Source of the DNA: Roseburia_C sp031555935
Lineage (GTDB): Bacteria; Bacillota; Clostridia; Lachnospirales; Lachnospiraceae
DNA: 64,000 nt
Assembly: GCA_031555935.1 (NCBI GenBank)
Contig: JAVBTX010000019.1
Span: 124,001-188,000 of the forward strand
Direction: 5' to 3'
Numbering within the stretch: the stretch's first letter is position 1; each line of letters begins with the position of its first letter. Shown here in pieces: positions 52,500 to 62,138 of this stretch. The notes beneath the pieces are model-generated. The model did no database searches. It was given only the letters and a program-made list of their open reading frames with translations, and was not told where the DNA came from. Made by a program: the position numbers and the translations under genes.

Positions 52500-55025
52500 T
52501 GGAAATATCAGAAACAGTTCGTGTGCTAAGAGTGGCATTGCCGCTAATATCAACAATCTGGTGAATTCGGCCACCGTTAACGCACATGTTCCAAATAGGG
52601 TCACAAAATATGGAATCTGCACAACTAAAATCTGCAAACCGATACCCACGAAAAATGCCACAATCATTAGCTTATTCTGTAAGTGGTTCATCCGAAATAC
52701 GGAGATTTCCACATCACGCATACCAATCGCATGAAATAGCTGCGACATTCCCAGTACCGTAAAAGCGCAGGTCTGGCTGCGGCTTAGGATGGCCGCATTT
52801 GACAACAATACGCGAAGGTTGTCGAGCGTCAGCGGCAGATTTCTTGCCTGCAAAATCTGCATTGGCGTCTGCAAGAATGCCACGCTGCTAATAAATGCAA
52901 TTAGAACACCATAAAACAAAGTACAATTTACTCCCCCTCCAGCAAACAGGCTCTCGGTCTTAGTACGTGGCGGACGCCGCATCCGATTCTTGTTTTCCTC
53001 CACGTCAATGCCGAGTGCCAACGCTGGAAGTGAGTCCGTAATTAAGTTTATCCATAAAATATGGCTTGATTTCAGCGGGGCTGCAAGGCCGCATCCCACT
53101 GCCGCGAGCATTGTTATAATCTCCCCGAAGTTGGAGGATAGCAGGAACAATACGGATTTCTTAATATTTTCGTAGATATTTCGGCCCTGCTCAATTGCAT
53201 TTGTTATCGTTGCAAAATTATCATCGGTCAAAACGATATCGGCAGCATTTTTTGCTACGTCCGTTCCCGCCATTCCCATTGCAATACCAACATCTGCTGA
53301 CTTTAATGATGGTGCATCATTCACGCCATCACCAGTCATCGCGACAATCTCTCCATTTTGCTTAAAAGCATTGACAATGCGCACCTTATGCTCTGGCGAC
53401 ACATGTGCCAATACCGAAATGCCTGGCAATCTGCGCTGTAACTCCTCGTCACTCATCTGTTCTAATTCTTCCCCGGAAAGACAGTCCTCTTTTTGTTTCG
53501 CAATCTGCAGCTCCTGTGCAATTGCATATGCAGTATCAATTCGGTCCCCGGTTATCATTACGGTTCTGACACCCGCTTGCCGAAACTGGTCAACAGCATT
53601 TTTTGCCTCTGGACGCAATGGGTCTGCCATTCCGACTATCCCTAAAAAGGTTAGCTGCTGCTCCCTCAAGCCGCGTGGATTTTCCCGCATGCCCAGTGCT
53701 AATACCCTTAATGCTCTGCCGGTAAATTCTGTAATCGCCACATTTAACTGCTGTCGATGATATGATGTCAACGGCTGTTTTTTCCCATTTTGTAAAATAT
53801 GCGTACAGCGTGACAAGATTTCATCCGGTGAACCTTTGGTATAAGATACGGCTGGGTGAAGCGTTGACATCATTTTTCTGGCCGAGTCAAACGCCAGCTC
53901 ATCCTTACGTGGCAATGCCTGCTCTAACTCCTCCCGCTCCAGATTGTAATACAAGGCCATATCCAGCAAGGCCAATTCAGTTGGGTCACCGATGCGCTTA
54001 CCATTTTTGATGGAAGCATCATTACACAGTGTGAATCCTTGTAAAAAATGTTTGTTTCGACCGCGTTCCAAATCCTTCGCCTTGTAAATCGTCCCTTCAG
54101 TATAGCAGTCCGTCACCGTCATCCGGTTTTCAGTCAGCGTTCCGGTTTTGTCTGAGCAAACAACACTGACACAGCCCAGGGTTTCCACACTTGGCAGCCG
54201 CTTTACAATTACATTTACCCGTACCATGCGCGACACACTTAGAGCCAACACCATCGTTACTATCGCTGGCAGTCCTTCGGGAACTGCCGCTACCGCGAGT
54301 GATATTGCGGTTATCAGCATTTCACCAATATCACGGCGCTGCCATACTGCTATCACAAATAGTAAGATACAGAGAAAAATTGATACAACGCTCAATATTT
54401 TCCCCAAATCAGCCAGCCGTCGTTGTAACGGTGTGGTCTCGGTCGGAGCATTCTGAATCATACCGGCTATTTTACCGATTTCGGTATTCATGCCAATTGC
54501 CGTTACCATGCCTTCCCCTCTGCCGTAGGTAACATTGGTTGACATATAGGCCTGATTTCGATTGGTCGTATTTTTAGAAACCGGTACAGACTCTCCCGTC
54601 AGCGCCGCTTCTTCGATTTTTAGATTTACCGCCGTTATCAGGCGTAAATCGGCTGGCACTTGACGCCCCGCTTCTAAGTATACAATATCTCCTGGTATTA
54701 AATCGGCTGCTGCAATTTCGGTAATCTGCCCATCACGTTTTATCAATGCATGGGGACTCGTCATTTCCTTTAAGGCCTCCAACGCCTTTTGCGCTTTCCC
54801 CTCCTGAATTACCCCAACCATTGCGTTAACCAGAATCACCGCCAAAATAATTACGGTGTCACCAAATTCTTTTAACAGCATTGATATTGCCGCTGCAACA
54901 AACAATATAAAAATGAGGGGATCATTTAATTGTTCCAGAAAACAGCTAATGGCGGACTTATGCTGTTCGTCCGCCAATACATTGTTTCCTCTTTTTTGTA
55001 AATTTTCTTTTTCCAACTCTGACAT
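52461..55025 (-). CDS. Ca2+-type P-type ATPase
   Basis: 854 residues. TGES loop in EAALTGESVPVSK, phosphorylation site CSDKTGTLTENRMTV, PEGLP in AAVPEGLPAIVTMVLA (M4) and TGDGVNDAPSLKSADVGIA (hinge) identify a P2A/P2B ATPase of the SERCA/LMCA1 type. M6 has NLITDSLPALALGID. The N-terminus begins at MSELEKENLQKRGNNVLAD, about 30 residues shorter than usual, so the actuator region is slightly truncated or the start lies upstream. It exports Ca2+ or related cations. Confidence 0.92.
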   Translation of the reverse strand: MSELEKENLQKRGNNVLADEQHKSAISCFLEQLNDPLIFILFVAAAISMLLKEFGDTVIILAVILVNAMVGVIQEGKAQKALEALKEMTSPHALIKRDGQITEIAAADLIPGDIVYLEAGRQVPADLRLITAVNLKIEEAALTGESVPVSKNTTNRNQAYMSTNVTYGRGEGMVTAIGMNTEIGKIAGMIQNAPTETTPLQRRLADLGKILSVVSIFLCILLFVIAVWQRRDIGEMLITAISLAVAAVPEGLPAIVTMVLALSVSRMVRVNVIVKRLPSVETLGCVSVVCSDKTGTLTENRMTVTDCYTEGTIYKAKDLERGRNKHFLQGFTLCNDASIKNGKRIGDPTELALLDMALYYNLEREELEQALPRKDELAFDSARKMMSTLHPAVSYTKGSPDEILSRCTHILQNGKKQPLTSYHRQQLNVAITEFTGRALRVLALGMRENPRGLREQQLTFLGIVGMADPLRPEAKNAVDQFRQAGVRTVMITGDRIDTAYAIAQELQIAKQKEDCLSGEELEQMSDEELQRRLPGISVLAHVSPEHKVRIVNAFKQNGEIVAMTGDGVNDAPSLKSADVGIAMGMAGTDVAKNAADIVLTDDNFATITNAIEQGRNIYENIKKSVLFLLSSNFGEIITMLAAVGCGLAAPLKSSHILWINLITDSLPALALGIDVEENKNRMRRPPRTKTESLFAGGGVNCTLFYGVLIAFISSVAFLQTPMQILQARNLPLTLDNLRVLLSNAAILSRSQTCAFTVLGMSQLFHAIGMRDVEISVFRMNHLQNKLMIVAFFVGIGLQILVVQIPYFVTLFGTCALTVAEFTRLLILAAMPLLAHELFLIFPLLKKFHKGQNNQ

Positions 55026-55085
55026 GCCTGCCTCCTTATTTCCCGTTATTGAAAAATATGAGGACAGGGCTATTTTTATGACAAG

Positions 55086-55487
55086 TTATGTATCTTTCGT
55101 GGAAGATTTATCTTCTGTGGATGGTTTACCTTCCATCCATAACATCCCCGTCATGCGCTCCGGTTTTCCATCCATATTATATAAGGTGGTCGAGCTGCAT
55201 CCAATATATGTAACGTTTCCATCTGGAAACACAATTCTTTTATTTTCTAAAACCAGTTCGCGTTCTTCCTTTAGCCTTTGCTGTATTTCATTAACCAACG
55301 TTTGATTCTCTTGCCTTTTAATCAACGGTTGTAATTGCTGAATAAATTCTGCCAAGCTAAGTGGTGATGTTATATTCATCCGCAGCAAATTGGCAAAATC
55401 TCCGCTAAATGTAATCAGCTGATCCTTTACCACCAATTCCCAAATACTTACTTTTGTTTTATCTGAAGTATCTTTTGGCATTTCCAT
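55086..55487 (-). CDS. PAS-like single-domain protein
   Basis: 133 residues; GAGGG six bases upstream. The pattern SIWELVVKDQLITFSGDF, LLRMNITSPLSLAEFIQQL and IVFPDGNVTYIGCSSTTLYNMDGKPERMTGM fits a PAS_3-like fold. No output domain is attached, so it may act in trans on a sensor. It is separated by 60 bases from the P-ATPase start. Confidence 0.65.
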   Translation of the reverse strand: MEMPKDTSDKTKVSIWELVVKDQLITFSGDFANLLRMNITSPLSLAEFIQQLQPLIKRQENQTLVNEIQQRLKEERELVLENKRIVFPDGNVTYIGCSSTTLYNMDGKPERMTGMLWMEGKPSTEDKSSTKDT

Positions 55488-55672
55488 TTTTTTCCCTCGT
55501 TTACAATTGTTCCCGCTTTCATACTATTCCATGTACGGTTATTCTATGGTTATATCCATTTCTTCTCAAAAATCGCTTTATCGTTATTATTATACGATTT
55601 TGCATATTATAATGCAACGAAATGTTTTAGTAACATGAACGGTATGATTGGAAAAATATGGGAGGAATGTTT

Positions 55673-55978
55673 ATGGACATTTTAGAGCGAATTACAGAGT
55701 ATCGAGAAGCAAGGCACTGGACAGAGTACCAGCTCGCCGAAAAATCGGGGCTGACCCAGTCGACTATTTCTTCCTGGTATCGTAAGAAGATGATACCGAG
55801 CATTCCCTCGCTGGAAAAAATATGCAGTGCCTTTGATATTACGCTTTCTCAATTTTTTATGGAAGATTCTACTGCGGTGATGCATTTAACCCCGATGCAG
55901 ACTGAGTTAATCTATAATTATAACAAGCTTTCTCTTGAGCAGAAAGAGCTACTGCTAAAGTTACTAAAGACGCTGTGA
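55673..55978 (+). CDS. XRE-family transcription regulator
   Basis: 101 residues from MDILERITEYREARH; GGAGG seven bases upstream. A helix-turn-helix (TEYQLAEKSGLTQSTISSWYRKK) occupies residues 18-40 and SLEKICSAFDITLSQFF the next helices; the tail LSLEQKELLLKLLKTL is a common extension. It may regulate the convergent ABC transporter or itself; it ends two bases before that transporter's permease stop. Confidence 0.87.
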   Translation: MDILERITEYREARHWTEYQLAEKSGLTQSTISSWYRKKMIPSIPSLEKICSAFDITLSQFFMEDSTAVMHLTPMQTELIYNYNKLSLEQKELLLKLLKTL

Positions 55979-55979
55979 T

Positions 55980-58397
55980 TTAACCTTGATAGCGCATCCT
56001 CTCGATTAGGGATTCTTTTTTTATATTTCTTGTCAAAACAAATGACAGGGTGATTTGTAGTGCCGCAAATAATAATATCATTACAGCTGTTTCCAAGATT
56101 GGGAAATGATATACATGGATTCCGATTACACCATTGTTCTTGGCCCAATGAAATAATAATATTCCCAGCGGAATTCCCGCCATCAAAGATACTACTACCG
56201 TTCCAATGGTAATTAACAGCCCTTCTAACTGCAAGCTCTGATTTAGTTGGGCATTTGTCATGCCGATTGCCTGAAGTACACCGAATTCCTGTTTTCTGGT
56301 GATGACACTGGTGATTAAGGTGTTTGCCATGTTGAGGAAACTTATTACGGCAATTACCAGCGTTAGTGCGTATAAACCACCTTTTAATACCGATACTGCC
56401 ATTTTTGATCTTTCCAGGATATCCTGATAGGAGGACATTTCCAAATGATCCAGTGACGATATTTGTTCTTTCAGTGCTGCGCGCACTTGGTTTTCCATGC
56501 CCTTCTCACAATCTATCCAGATTTGATGACGCGAGGAACCGTCATAGCCAAGCGCTTGATAGGTATCTTTGGTTATCACCCAGGTTCCATCTGCCGAACC
56601 AAAGGAACCGATAACTGGTGCTGTTAGCGATGTTTCTACCGTGCCATTGGATAAGCTCACACTACGATTTTCACCAATCTGAACATTGTCATCCGCCATC
56701 CAATAGGAAAATCCGTATATCAGTGCCTGCTGTGCGCTCGCCATATCATAATCAAATTCACCGACTACATTGCCATTTTTTAATTCCTGCTCAAACATTT
56801 GGCGGTCGAGGACGCAAACGGTCTGATAGCCTCGTTCTGTTTCTAATAAGAGCACCTGACCTTGCTTCACATCCTTCACACCTTCTATTTCTTCTAGTGA
56901 TGTCAGCAATTCTTCACTCAATGGATTGTTTAACAATATCTGATCCAGATTATTTTCCGGATAAGCGGTATCGTGCAGACTATAATCAAGGGCAAGCATA
57001 AATTGTCCATATCCAATATATTGTTTTGCATCATATTCAGGGTCCATATTTCCAACGAAATTTGCCATTACCACAAACAACACACAAGATAGTCCCATTG
57101 TCAAAATGGTCGTGAGCGTCCGTTTTTTATTTCCGGTTAAATTCGCCATCGTTAGCTCATATGTGCCCATTGTCCGGCGGCCCTGACGGATTCCCTGATT
57201 TTTTTTCTTTTTACTACTGCTCTCCTGATAACGGATTGCCTCTACTGGCGATATTTTGGCAACGAGACGCATTGGTCGTCTTAGTGCCAGCCATACTGTC
57301 AAAAATGCTATCACGCATACCAGTGCTATGATTGCCACCGAATATATCGATACCTGAACCATTCCACTCGGCCGATCTCCCAGCCCCATTAGCATCGTAA
57401 ATATCGGAGCGGCCAACACTAATCCTATCAGCAATCCCAGTGGTACTGCGAAAACTGCCAATTGCATTCCTTCTGCCAAAATCAGGTGACGCATCTGTTT
57501 TTTGGTTGCTCCCAATGCTTTGATTTTCCCATACTCTTGAATCTTTCGAACAATTCCAACCTGAAAAATATTGTAGATGACCAACACTGAAAATAGGACC
57601 ACCAGCGAGATAATCACAACGCATACAATCAGTGTTTCAGTTCCTGGGTCTAAGGCCCAGCTTAAGTACATGCCGTTATCTGAGGCATAACGTTCCTCAA
57701 TACCACATTTTCCAGCCAGCTCCTTGATTACGGCTTCACCGTTGTCCGCATTGATATTAATTGCTTCATTTAGCTTGAAATAGACGACATACGCTCTTGC
57801 CTCTGCCTCTACTATGCTTTCATAATATGCTTTTGATACATAGGCTGTCCTGCTAACCTGATCTTCATCGGTTGGGTCTGATAATAAACCACTGATGACA
57901 AATGTCTCTGGTGCATATGGTGTACTCAGATTGGCCCGATAACTGAGTGTAACGGTATCCCCAACCTGCGGGTTTTCGATTCCCAGCATTTTAAAATATG
58001 CGCTCTGTGCCGCTATTTCATTTTCTGCCTGTGGAAAACTGCCGCTTGCTAATTGACTCTTTATGTTTCGCATGGATAGCGCCGTCTCATCGTCATAGTA
58101 TAGGCTTAAGTTATTCTCACCTTCTACCACACCAATAACTGCCTCCTGGCCAATGTCAGTAAATTCACCGCGCAGCTTGATGGTTTTTATCCGTTCTTCG
58201 GTTACACCACGAAAACTGCCGTAATAATCTCCATACAATACTCCTGCATTGGTACGATTCCCCATAACAAGGCCATAGCCCAAGGTTCCAATCAGTGTCA
58301 GCAAAATTGTGGTCATTACAATTGTCAGAATAACCAAGATGCTTCTGGTTCGGTTTTCTTTGTTATTGTTGCTTGCTAGTTTTGTTATTGTCTGCAT
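55980..58397 (-). CDS. ABC efflux permease with two FtsX domains
   Basis: 805 residues, eight membrane segments in two FtsX-like sets: first segment RSILVILTIVMTTILLTLIG, a MacB-PCD-like ectodomain (about 55-250), three segments (about 255-380), then a second unit starting near 410 with a second ectodomain (440-640) and three final segments. The gene starts directly after the stop of the ATPase gene (TAG|ATG). With the LolD/MacB-like ATPase and the two-component system behind it, it is an antimicrobial-peptide or lipid exporter of MacB/SalY type; substrate unknown. Confidence 0.88.
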   Translation of the reverse strand: MQTITKLASNNNKENRTRSILVILTIVMTTILLTLIGTLGYGLVMGNRTNAGVLYGDYYGSFRGVTEERIKTIKLRGEFTDIGQEAVIGVVEGENNLSLYYDDETALSMRNIKSQLASGSFPQAENEIAAQSAYFKMLGIENPQVGDTVTLSYRANLSTPYAPETFVISGLLSDPTDEDQVSRTAYVSKAYYESIVEAEARAYVVYFKLNEAININADNGEAVIKELAGKCGIEERYASDNGMYLSWALDPGTETLIVCVVIISLVVLFSVLVIYNIFQVGIVRKIQEYGKIKALGATKKQMRHLILAEGMQLAVFAVPLGLLIGLVLAAPIFTMLMGLGDRPSGMVQVSIYSVAIIALVCVIAFLTVWLALRRPMRLVAKISPVEAIRYQESSSKKKKNQGIRQGRRTMGTYELTMANLTGNKKRTLTTILTMGLSCVLFVVMANFVGNMDPEYDAKQYIGYGQFMLALDYSLHDTAYPENNLDQILLNNPLSEELLTSLEEIEGVKDVKQGQVLLLETERGYQTVCVLDRQMFEQELKNGNVVGEFDYDMASAQQALIYGFSYWMADDNVQIGENRSVSLSNGTVETSLTAPVIGSFGSADGTWVITKDTYQALGYDGSSRHQIWIDCEKGMENQVRAALKEQISSLDHLEMSSYQDILERSKMAVSVLKGGLYALTLVIAVISFLNMANTLITSVITRKQEFGVLQAIGMTNAQLNQSLQLEGLLITIGTVVVSLMAGIPLGILLFHWAKNNGVIGIHVYHFPILETAVMILLFAALQITLSFVLTRNIKKESLIERMRYQG

Positions 58398-59066
58398 CTA
58401 TTTCACCACCTTTCCATCCTCAATAATGATGGTGCGGTCAGCAATCTGGGCGATATCTTCATCATGCGTTATCATAACCAGGGTCTGACCAAATTTTTGT
58501 GCCGATATTTTCATCAATCCGATGACTTCATCACTGGTCTTTGAGTCCAAATTTCCGGTTGGTTCATCGGCGAATATGATATCTGGTCGGGATGCAAGTG
58601 CTCTGGCTATGGCCACTCGCTGCTGCTGACCACCGGATAAGGTGTTCGGCAGGTTCTGTAATTTTTTCTCTAAACCTAATATCTGAATGATTTCATTTAC
58701 ATATGTCTCGTCTACTTTTTGATTATCTAAGCCCATTGGTAGCACGATATTTTCCCAAATGTTTATTGCTGACACCAGATTGAAGGCTTGGAAGATAAAA
58801 CCAATTTTACGACGACGGAATTTTGCCAAATTATCTTCTTTTAGGGCAAATATTTCTTGGTCTTTAATGTAGACGTTTCCGGCGGTCGGGTAATCCAAGC
58901 CACCGAGCAAATGCAATAATGTACTTTTGCCAGAACCGCTCTTGCCGACAATTGCCACAAATTCACCCTTTTTTATTTCAATATTGATATTATCCACAGC
59001 CTTTACTTCGTTGTCGCCGGTACCATAGATTTTACTTAGATTTTTTGTTTTTAGGATTGTTTCCAT
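58398..59066 (-). CDS. LolD/MacB-type ABC ATP-binding protein
   Basis: 222 residues, the usual length. Walker A VGKSGSGKSTLLHLLGG near 38, Q-loop IFQAFNLVSAIN, signature NTLSGGQQQRVAIARAL near 138, Walker B IIFADEPTGNLDSKTS near 160 and switch MITHDEDIAQIAD near 193. It powers the FtsX-type permease. A BceR-like box and a TTGACA-16-TATGAT promoter lie upstream. Confidence 0.93.
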   Translation of the reverse strand: METILKTKNLSKIYGTGDNEVKAVDNINIEIKKGEFVAIVGKSGSGKSTLLHLLGGLDYPTAGNVYIKDQEIFALKEDNLAKFRRRKIGFIFQAFNLVSAINIWENIVLPMGLDNQKVDETYVNEIIQILGLEKKLQNLPNTLSGGQQQRVAIARALASRPDIIFADEPTGNLDSKTSDEVIGLMKISAQKFGQTLVMITHDEDIAQIADRTIIIEDGKVVK

Positions 59067-59150
59067 TTGTTTTTCTCCTTTTTGTGTTTGTTTTGTTAAC
59101 TATAGAATAGCGGAGATTTCTTTCTGTTTTCTTTCAGGGAATGAAAAAAG

Positions 59151-59168
59151 TCTTACAGATTTGTAAGA
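59151..59168 (-). promoter_or_regulatory. BceR-like binding box of the ABC efflux operon
   Basis: TCTTACA (59151-59157), GATT, TGTAAGA (59162-59168): TTACA-N4-TGTAA fits the BceR-type consensus TNACA-N4-TGTAA exactly. It lies about 85 bases before the ATPase start, near a minus-strand promoter (TTGACA at 59211-59206, TATGAT at 59189-59184), in which case it would be just downstream of that start site, or upstream of a second TATTCT/TATAGT -10 near 59104. Confidence 0.75.
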
Positions 59169-59251
59169 AACAGATACGTTTATATCATATAATACGACAT
59201 GCTGTTGTCAAGTTTCATATGGTACAATAAGGCAAAAACGGAGGCATTTCA

Positions 59252-60061
59252 ATGGGAGATAGAAACATAGAATATAGTGAAGAATTTGGTATTAACACAT
59301 TTAAGCATGAAATCATCAAAGAACTTGGAGAAGAGGTTTGGGAAAAAATAGTAAACAATGGTGTTATTCCGGATATAAACACTGAATCTCAATGCGGATG
59401 TAAAAACATGGTTTCTTTTATGGAACGTTTTGAAAGTATCGTTGATGAACAGACAGCAAAGAAAATCTTGGCAAGAGTACGTCATGGATTAAAACCATCC
59501 CAAAGTGCTTGGGCTAGAGAAAAATTCCTGACATATGGCGATTTAGATTCTTTTGCCAATGATTGTATCAAAGAAGGGATATCTAATTTCGAGAAATTAT
59601 ATCATGAGGGTAACGATTTTTACGGACAGCCAATAACGAAAGAGGCTCTTGATTTTATAAAGGCAAATCCAGCGATGCTTTCTTGTGTTCGAGAGGGTAA
59701 TAAGCTGCACTTTACAGCATTTCCTGCTAGCATGCACGAGTATTTACAGACATCCGACTCAAAAATGAAACGTTATCATGCCTGCCATTGCCCGTTCGCT
59801 AAAGAATCAATAATAACGGATAAAACAGTTTCGCCGACTTTGTGCTATTGCAGTTTTGGACATGTTAAAAACTTTTGGGAGGCTGTTTTTGATAGAACAC
59901 TTGACGGTGAAGTTATTACATCCGCGTTAAATGGTGATGAACTTTGTACATATGTCGTTTATTTACCTGATGACATTATGGAAGCTTATGTAAAATACCC
60001 CCCACTAAATGGGGGGTATCTGGATGACAAATACACTTCCACTGCGTTCCGTCCGCTTTGA
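59252..60061 (+). CDS. Unknown cysteine-rich protein inserted between ABC and sensor genes
   Basis: 269 residues; ACGGAGG seven bases before ATG. A long helical N-terminal half (KHEIIKELGEEVWEKIVNNG, ARVRHGLKPSQSAWAREKF) is followed by cysteine-rich sequence (ESQCGCKNM, SCVREG, YHACHCPFAKES, TLCYCSFGHVKNFWE) and a V4R-like ending VFDRTLDGEVITSALNGDELC (parts LDGEVITSALNG). The layout parallels the protein at 22475-23014. The last 20 residues are read antisense over the end of the sensor gene, where a terminator-like hairpin sits. Confidence 0.65.
   Translation: MGDRNIEYSEEFGINTFKHEIIKELGEEVWEKIVNNGVIPDINTESQCGCKNMVSFMERFESIVDEQTAKKILARVRHGLKPSQSAWAREKFLTYGDLDSFANDCIKEGISNFEKLYHEGNDFYGQPITKEALDFIKANPAMLSCVREGNKLHFTAFPASMHEYLQTSDSKMKRYHACHCPFAKESIITDKTVSPTLCYCSFGHVKNFWEAVFDRTLDGEVITSALNGDELCTYVVYLPDDIMEAYVKYPPLNGGYLDDKYTSTAFRPL
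59995..60019. terminator. Hairpin in the convergent overlap of two genes
   Basis: ATACCCCCC (59995-60003), 7-base loop, GGGGGGTAT (60011-60019). It contains the sensor-kinase stop (60005-60007) and lies 41 bases before the 59252 gene's stop. The GC block makes a stable hairpin usable from both sides, though no T-run follows on either strand. Confidence 0.65.
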
Positions 60062-61252
60062 GGGACGGATGGTTATCGTTCCACTGTGTTTTTCGATTAT
60101 CATCCTGCTTAGATATAAACCAACGCCAGAACCGCTTTCATTTTTGACCTGCTCTGACTGTCCGCGGTAAAAGCGTTGGAATATCTGGCTGCGCTCTGCC
60201 CGTGGTACACCGATTCCCTCGTCCTCAATCTCCAAACGTAAAAACGCGGTCCGCCGCTCGAGTCGAATCTGAATATGAGTATCGCGTCCACTATATTTGA
60301 CAGCATTTTCGAGAATGTTTATGAATGCCTCCGAGAGCCACTTGACATCCTGCATCACCCGCAGCTCTTCATCTTCTTTTTCCACTGTCAAAGATATATC
60401 AATGTCTTTTTCCTGCGCCTTTACATAGATTCGATTGACCGCCATGCGAATGGTATCTAATATTGGCTTTTCCTCTAAATGGACTTCTATCATGCCTGTT
60501 TCCATCCGCGATATCTGCACTAGTGCATTTACCAATTCTTCTAATCGTCCTATCTGGGTGGTACACCTTGCCAAAAACTCTGCCTGCTCTGTTTGGCTCA
60601 GCTCGGGACTATTTAGTATTTCAAGGCTGGCTTTTAATGCCGCCACTGGTGTTTTCAACTGGTGCGATAAATCGGTTACTAACGTTTTTGTTTCTTCTTT
60701 TTCCAAATGAGCACTTTTTGTTACTAGTTCTAGCTGTTCGGCTAGTGATACCATATCTACATTTAGGTGGCGCAGGATTTTATCTTCTTTATTTTCCGAC
60801 TCCACTAATTGGTCAATTCCTAACCGATAATTTCCCTCTCGCAGCCGCTGAATCTGGCGGGATATTTGTTCTAACCGCTCAAGTTCTGCTTGATGCAATT
60901 GGCGCCGCTGTCTATTTCTGCCTAGTAAAATTGCACCAGCTACCAACGTTGTCATAATTACAATCAGTACACTATAATAATAGAACTGTCGACGCTGAAT
61001 GCTGATATGTTTCTCAAGGTAGCCATACTGCCGCAGCTTGTCTGAGTCATTTTGAATATGCGTCCCTTTTAGCAGCTCTGTTACAACCGTAAATATCTCT
61101 TCTCCGTTCTTATCTGCCTCTACTACTTCACAAAAGAGCTCCATTTTTTCTTTATAATTTACATACTGGATACTAATTAGCATTGCATTTACGATGATAT
61201 ATATTATGACACCAGCTAAATAGCCTGTCCATTTTGTAGGGTGCTTTCTCAT
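60005..61252 (-). CDS. Sensor histidine kinase (VanS/BceS-like group)
   Basis: 415 residues; GGAGGGAAC before ATG. Two membrane helices (about 10-30 and 91-111) flank an outer loop of about 60 residues, then a HAMP-like linker, H-box DLSHQLKTPVAAL (His197), N-box IILENAVKYSGRDT-like ILENAVKYSG near 300, and G-boxes DEGIGVP and GSGVGLYLSR. It pairs with the OmpR-type regulator upstream and the ABC efflux genes downstream. The extracytoplasmic loop is longer than in true BceS intramembrane sensors. Confidence 0.9.
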   Translation of the reverse strand: MRKHPTKWTGYLAGVIIYIIVNAMLISIQYVNYKEKMELFCEVVEADKNGEEIFTVVTELLKGTHIQNDSDKLRQYGYLEKHISIQRRQFYYYSVLIVIMTTLVAGAILLGRNRQRRQLHQAELERLEQISRQIQRLREGNYRLGIDQLVESENKEDKILRHLNVDMVSLAEQLELVTKSAHLEKEETKTLVTDLSHQLKTPVAALKASLEILNSPELSQTEQAEFLARCTTQIGRLEELVNALVQISRMETGMIEVHLEEKPILDTIRMAVNRIYVKAQEKDIDISLTVEKEDEELRVMQDVKWLSEAFINILENAVKYSGRDTHIQIRLERRTAFLRLEIEDEGIGVPRAERSQIFQRFYRGQSEQVKNESGSGVGLYLSRMIIEKHSGTITIRPSKRTERSGSVFVIQIPPI

Positions 61253-61283
61253 GTTCCCTCCGGTTCTTTGTGCTGTTTTTGTG

Positions 61284-61973
61284 CTAAATCAGGTTGCTCT
61301 CTTGATTCCAGATATATCCTAATCCACGCACATTTTTGATATATTGTGGATTGGTTTTGTCGATTTCAATTTTTTCTCTTAAACGGGTGATATTTACTGC
61401 TACGGTATTATCATCGACAAAGTTCCCATCCTTATCAAACAACTGCTCTAAGATTTGTTCCTTGGACAATATTTGTTTGGAATTTTCCAAAAATAGGTGC
61501 AGCAATTTCCATTCATTTTTGGTTAGTGATTGCTCCATTCCTCTTACAATCAGCTTTCCGTCGGTTATGCTAAAACGGATTTCACCCGACACGTACTCAT
61601 TTTTCTTTTTCCCATTAGTGCGCTCCAGATATGCGCGTATTTTCAATGTCAGCACGGAAAGACTAAACGGTTTGGTTATATAATCATCTACGCCGGCGCT
61701 GTAACCCATCACTTGCTCGATTTCCTCATCCCGCGCGGTCAGGCAAATGATGTAAACGTCTGACTGCTTGCGTACCATCTGAATAAAGTCCAGCCCATCA
61801 CCATCCGGCAGATTCCGGTCACAGATTATTATCTGCGAATGTTCCGTCTGCCAAGCTGCCCGGGCTGCTTCGATTGTTTTACAGGAGTGTACCTGATACC
61901 CCTCTTTTTCCAGTGTAAAGGTTATGCCCCGGTTGACGCTATCATCATCTTCTAAGACTAATATGGTATTCAT
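61284..61973 (-). CDS. OmpR-family response regulator
   Basis: 229 residues. Receiver with Asp52 (CDRNLPDGDG), Lys101 in TKPFS and the acidic pair ED at 8-9; winged-helix DNA-binding end with LTKNEWKLLHLFLENSKQILSKEQ and VAVNITRLREKIE and VRGLGYIW. Co-transcribed with the sensor 31 bases downstream. The BceR-like box upstream of the ABC genes is its likely site. The ribosome site before the ATG is weak. Confidence 0.93.
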   Translation of the reverse strand: MNTILVLEDDDSVNRGITFTLEKEGYQVHSCKTIEAARAAWQTEHSQIIICDRNLPDGDGLDFIQMVRKQSDVYIICLTARDEEIEQVMGYSAGVDDYITKPFSLSVLTLKIRAYLERTNGKKKNEYVSGEIRFSITDGKLIVRGMEQSLTKNEWKLLHLFLENSKQILSKEQILEQLFDKDGNFVDDNTVAVNITRLREKIEIDKTNPQYIKNVRGLGYIWNQESNLI

Positions 61974-62138
61974 CTATTTTTAACCACTTTCCCTTCTTTT
62001 CTTCTTATAGTATATCATTATCTGTTCGGTTTGGTTTGTCAAGCCTGTTTCCATTTTTTCCCATATGTTTTTATCTGTTAATTTTTTCCATCTGTGTGTA
62101 CAATGGGTTGACTAGTTTTTTACAAAGGAGAAGGTATT

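Noticed and set aside
60005..61252. BceS-type intramembrane-sensing kinase
   Set aside because: The outer loop between the two membrane helices is about 60 residues, too long for the typical BceS sensor, although the DNA box resembles BceR sites.
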